Below are positions 59,713 through 64,000 of a stretch of DNA of 64,000 nucleotides, in pieces. Positions within the stretch are counted from its first letter, which is position 1, and each line of letters opens with the position of its first letter. The translations under genes were made by a program, and so were the position numbers. This stretch comes from Theobroma cacao. Its lineage: Eukaryota > Streptophyta > Magnoliopsida > Malvales > Malvaceae. Where the stretch lies: NCBI RefSeq assembly GCF_000208745.1, contig NC_030852.1, positions 2,875,402-2,939,401 of the forward strand, given 5' to 3'. The notes beneath the pieces were generated by a model that worked only from the letters and a program-made list of their open reading frames with translations, ran no database searches and was not told where the DNA came from.

Positions 59713-62110
59713 TGAGACCTTGTCAAGCTCGATTAAAAAACGAGTTTTTTTGTCCCATTTGGTTAATATTGATCAATGTTAGTGTTATTTGGGGTTGAAA
59801 AGTAGAAATAATTTGATTCTGGTACATTTCGAAGTATAGGGGTAAAATCCTAATTTTTTTATCCCGAGGGCAAATCGGTAAATTTTTTTTCCCAGCACTT
59901 GTCAAGGCTAAGGGATTTTATTCATCCTGTAAATGGATAAACATGAGAAATGTGTGGTGGAGAGAGATTGCTTAATGGCTAAGTATGACACATGGACCAA
60001 TAGAATGGTGACATGTGTCAAAATCTCATCCATTCATTATTTTCTTTATAAAAGGCATAAAAATCAGCCCATTTCTCCCATAGTGCTCAGCCAAACCAGA
60101 AGAGAAGAGAAACCAATGAAGAACAAACCCTAGGTGGGAAAATCAAAGAGAAAGTGTTGGAATTCAAGGAAACAAGCTAGGTAAGTTAAAATTTCTTTTA
60201 TTCTCCTTGATACCTAGCTTACCCATGCTTTTTGTTCTTGATTTCCATGGTTGAATATTGAGTTATCATGATGAATTCAATTCTGAAAAATGGTATGGAA
60301 GAGGAATTGTTGTGGGAATAATTTGATTTTAGACTATGTTAGTGTTTAGGGATAGTTAAGCATGGTTATGAACAAAAACACAAAATAAATATTCAATTTC
60401 TCTAGGGTTCCTTGTTGGTCGAACCATGAGGGCTGAATATCAATGGGAGATTGTTTTTATTTCAAGGAAAATGGCTTGGAAATATGATGAATTAAGGTGA
60501 AACGGTTATGCAGAAAAATTTTGGTGCTAGTGCACCAAATGACCGAATTTTTCTATAAGGAACTGTGAGGGTTCTAATGCTGAATTTGGCTTTATTTAAA
60601 TGGTATGTGGTAAATTAAGGTATTAGAGAAGAAATGGATTAATTTGGAGTGAAATTGGACGCATTGGCCAATTTATCGGATGAAAAATCGACTTAGGCCA
60701 CTACCGGGTCTAGATGGCTACCCGTGCATTTTTCATTTCATATCATATATATATCGAGCCTGAAATAGCTTATGATTGTTAGACACAATTTAATTGGAAT
60801 ATGTGTCATGGATTATGGCTAAGTGGTGAGCCATTCCATACGGGTAAACGACTGTACCCGCAGATTGAAAATAGGAGTATTTCTACTCCTAATACCGGTG
60901 AGTGGACTTGCATTTCAAACTTGTTTTGGGGAATATGAAAGATTCTATCCAACTTGTCTTAGAAAATGTACCTTGGGAACAAGCTTTTAGTAAAATGATT
61001 TTATATTGTGAAAATGTGCTATACAATGGTTTATGTGTTATCAAAATATGATAAAATGCATGATATGCATTGGATGCTTATTTGCATTTTGATTCGGACC
61101 CAGCTATGTGCGAGTAGGAGTGCACATAAGCCGTTGCTGACCCGGCTATGTGTGAGTGGGAGTGCATAAGCCGTTGCTGACCCGGCTATATGCGCATAAG
61201 CCGTTGCATATGAGATGATGATGATAGGATGGTGTGCATGATGATGATGATGGGATGGTGTGCATGTTAATGACGGGTATATAGTTGTAAATGCAAATAT
61301 GTAAGCATTTGTTTTGTTGGAATTTGGAAGTTTACATGTGTTACATGTTACTATTGTTATTTTAGTAGGATGACTTGTGTTAAGGGAAAAATGAGACTTT
61401 TTCTTTGATGTTCTGATTCTCGCTGCAGCGAAAATGAAGTTCGCTACAGTGAGAAACTTTCTGTCCATTTTGCTAACTTGTGGGTTTTTGCCATATATCC
61501 CATTTCTTTGGTACCATAGTTGAGCATAGATTTTTGTAAAGTGATTTACTCATGTGGGGTTTACATGAGGGGTTTAAAGGAGCTAAAACAATTGCATGGT
61601 TTTGAGAAAATGAATGCATCATGATTTCGATAAACATTCCTTATGGTATGCTTGTTTCCATCTTGTTCACTCACTGAGTATTGTACTCACGTTTTATTAG
61701 AAAAAAAATTCATGTTTTTAGATCAGGTGACTGTTGGACCATAGATCGAGGAGTCCCCGTAGTGCATCTCCTGGGTATGTATCTGGCATTCGATAGTAAT
61801 CCTTTTTATTGTAAATGTCTCTGCTGGAAGTCATGGGTCTTTTTGTAGTGTGAATACAATCTAACAATATGAATATGTGTATGCAATGTAAATTACTAAA
61901 TACATGACTGGTATAGTGCATGTATATTATTATCGATAATGCCATTGTGTTTTGGCTATGTTCACACTCGAAAAAAGGTGTGTGTGTGTGTGTATGCATG
62001 ATATGATAAATTTGTTAAGCAAAGGTAAATGGATAGGCTTGCTTGGGCTTAGTGAGCTATGCTCATTGAGCTCATGCGCCGGTCATGGCCTGAAAAATTG
62101 GATCGTGACA
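59713..62110 (+). repeat. 5' LTR of the gutted element
   Basis: Its first 760 bp match 63239-64000, with a few percent of differences by eye. A TATA-like TTTATAAAAGG lies at about 60045-60055, about 330 bases into the LTR. Confidence 0.9.
61085..61265. repeat. Short tandem repeats inside the LTR
   Basis: Three decreasing copies of a block with GACCCGGCTATGTG...GCATAAGCCGTTGC (about 61095-61210) are followed by GATGATGAT runs and a duplicated GGATGGTGTGCATG (near 61227 and 61251). Confidence 0.8.
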
Positions 62111-62114
62111 AAAT

Positions 62115-62126
62115 TGGTATCAGAGC
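62115..62126 (+). other. Primer-binding site, initiator tRNA-Met type
   Basis: TGGTATCAGAGC lies four bases past the end of the 5' LTR. Confidence 0.9.
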
Positions 62127-62519
62127 AAAGGGTTTTACCCGATCCTTGGGAACTCTCGCATGTGAACAGGGGCGAAGCGTGACTCTCCGCCCAAGGGCTT
62201 ATAGGGTTGGATGCTTCGTGATCTTCCACCCTATGAGTGTTCTGATTGGTACCGTTTGTAGCCTCCGTAGCGAAGGGGTTGAGTGGTACGTCCCTCCCTA
62301 GTGACAAAAGTGGTATCAAAGCTCTAGATTTGTTTAGGTCCTAGGGCTTTCAATTGTTGGTCCAGCGAAGTGTCGAGTTTTTATGTGGGAACTTCGATTG
62401 TGAAGTGTGAACCGTGACATATTTTACGATCAAGGGACCGTATAGATTCTCAATCTTAGAAACCATCTTATCTCTTTAATTGTAGTTAATGACAGGTGTT
62501 TGCTCTTATCTAGGTAAGA

Positions 62520-63225
62520 ATGCCACCTAAGACACGGGCCATTTTAAGACAAGTGGGAGAGCAAGATGCCCGTACTGAGATAACTAATAGGACATAAGCA
62601 CCCACTCGTAGGGGGTGAGGTAGACGTGGCAGGATCGCTAGGCCGGTGAGAGCGAGTACGCTTGTGAATAGGAGAGAAGAATACTTGGTGGTATCTACTC
62701 TTTTAAATGAGGTATTTGTTACTAAATAAGAAAATAAATCCTACGTAGCTCGAATCAAGGATAAAAATACCTTAGTGAATTTAGTGGTGTTAGACACCTT
62801 AAAGAGCTTAAGGATCAATTGGAGGATCCTTATGGAAAGAATGAAAAGATGTTTACCAAAGGCATAGATGAAATGTTGAGGTATGGAAATAGACTTTATG
62901 TGCCAGATAATGATGAATTAAGGAGAAAGATATTGAAGGAGGCGCATATGGCAACCTATGTGGTACATTCAGGAGCTTGGCAACGAGGCTGAGTGATACT
63001 GCTTTCCAAGTGCTCTGATAGGTATCCTTTGTTGCTTATCGTGAAAGGGAGAAAAGGCTACCCTGAAGGGTGGAGCCACCCCTAGTGACAATGTTGGTAT
63101 CAGGATTTAAAGGAGGTGACGTGGGAAGTTGAGAATGAGATGCGGACAAGGCATCCACACCTCTTCGATATGTAAAAGTAAGTCACTCTACATTGAATTT
63201 AAATTCGGGGATCGAATTTTTATTA
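62520..63225 (+). pseudogene. Remains of gag and integrase zinc site
   Basis: MPPKTRAILRQ from ATG 62520 meets stops soon after. A later stretch (about 62850-62990) reads as MLRYGNRLYVPDNDELRRKILKEAHMATYVVHSGA, like the pre-integrase H-x-H region of chromoviruses. The capsid, protease, reverse transcriptase and integrase core are missing. Confidence 0.7.
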
Positions 63226-63238
63226 GTGGGAGAGAATG
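63226..63238 (+). other. Polypurine tract
   Basis: GTGGGAGAGAATG lies directly before the 3' LTR start TGAGACC. Confidence 0.85.
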
Positions 63239-64000
63239 TGAGACCTTGTCAAGCTCGATTAAAAAACGAGTTTTTTGTCCCATTTGGTTAATATTGATCA
63301 ATGTTAGTGTTATTTGAGGTTAAAAAGTGGAAATAATTTGATTCCGGTACATTTTGGAGTATATGGGTAAAATCATAATTTTTTCGCCCCGGGGGCAAAT
63401 CGGTAAATTTTTCATCCTGGACTTGTCAAGGCTAAGGGATTTTATTCATCCTGTAAATGGATAAACATGAGAAATATGTGGTGGATAGAGATTGCTTAAT
63501 TGCTAAGTATGACACATGGACCAATGGAATGGTGACATGTGTCAAAATCTAATCCATTCATTATTTTCTTTATAAAAGGCATAAAAATCAGCCCATTTCT
63601 CCCATAGTGATCAGCCAAATCAGAAGAGTAGAGAAACCAAGGAAGAACAAGCCCTATGTGGGAAAAATTAAAGAGAAAGTATTGGAATTCAAGGAAACAA
63701 GCTAGGTAAGTTCAAATTTCTTTAATTCTCCTTGATACCTAGCTTACCCATGCTTTTGTTCTTGATTTCCATGGTTGAATATTGAGTTATCATGATGAAT
63801 TCAATTCTGAAAAATGGGTATGGAAGAGGAATTGTTGTTGGAATAATTTGATTTTAGACTATGTTAGTGTTTAGGGATAGTTAAGCATGGTTATGAACAA
63901 AAACACAAAAGAAATATTCAATTTCTCTAGGGTTCCTTGTTGGTCGAACCATGAGGGCTGAATATCAATGGGGGATTGTTTTTATTTCAAGGAAAATGGC
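63239..64000 (+). repeat. 3' LTR of the gutted element (partial)
   Basis: It matches 59713 onward and is cut by the window end. Confidence 0.92.

Larger units (their letters stand above)
59713..64000 (+). mobile_element. Gutted chromovirus-like LTR retrotransposon, right end beyond window
   Basis: The 5' LTR (59713-62110, 2398 bp) starts TGAGACCTTGTCAAGCTCG and ends GTGACA. A PBS follows at 62115-62126. Only about 1.1 kb of internal sequence remains, then a PPT (63226-63238) and the first 762 bp of the 3' LTR from 63239. The internal part starts ATGCCACCTAAGACACGG (MPPKTRA) at 62520, the usual gag start of Tekay/Del-type chromoviruses. It then jumps to an integrase zinc-site-like piece near 62918-62990 (ILKEAHMATYVVHSGA). 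It cannot code for its own transposition. The duplicated target would be TTTAG (59708-59712) on the left; the right copy is outside the window. Confidence 0.88.

Overview
This is a nuclear plant window, most likely from a woody or herbaceous eudicot. The evidence is several GT-AG split genes, an Ogre/Tat-type and chromovirus-type Ty3/Gypsy retroelements, Mutator-like (MULE) DNA transposons carrying a Ulp1-like protease gene, a plant diphthamide-synthesis gene (DPH2) and a relic of an LRK10-like receptor kinase. I cannot name the species.

Layout. 1-29307 is a nest of transposons. An LTR-like piece (1-1518) is followed by a decayed MULE that carries a Ulp1-like gene (+ strand, about 1560-4160), a satellite-like array (about 4440-5035), a 'putative plant transposon protein' relic (- strand, 5300-6516), a MURA-type transposase relic (- strand, about 7100-9962) and a second array in inverted orientation (from about 10000). 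That second array is split by a 16.6-kb Ogre/Tat retrotransposon (12119-28691, - strand, TSD ATATT). The array resumes after it, and the MULE ends near 29307.

29308-42572 is a tandem cluster of four divergent reticulon-like membrane protein genes, all on the + strand. Copy A is a truncated pseudogene whose exon 1 and promoter are cut off by the MULE end. Copy B encodes 289 aa, copy C 236 aa and copy D 155 aa. Their splice sites rebuild cleanly and the promoters of B, C and D share a conserved block. A 1.2-kb non-autonomous MULE (31348-32546), with ends related to the large MULE, lies between A and B.

42927-46129 is an internally deleted chromovirus-like Ty3/Gypsy element with a 5-bp TSD (GATAG). 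Two housekeeping-type genes follow on the - strand: a small two-exon gene for a probable organelle-targeted protein of 125 aa (48313-48943) and a complete ten-exon DPH2 gene encoding 490 aa (49772-56735). A C-terminal receptor-kinase fragment lies at 58519-58882. From 59713 to the window edge is a gutted chromovirus-like LTR element, complete at its 5' LTR, PBS and PPT, with its 3' LTR running off the end.

No novel system with a demonstrable function was found. The most interesting items are the reticulon-like cluster, which varies only in the loop exon, the CACGC-type arrays shared by two MULEs of very different size, and outward promoter-like elements in the Ogre LTR that point toward the beheaded reticulon-like copy.
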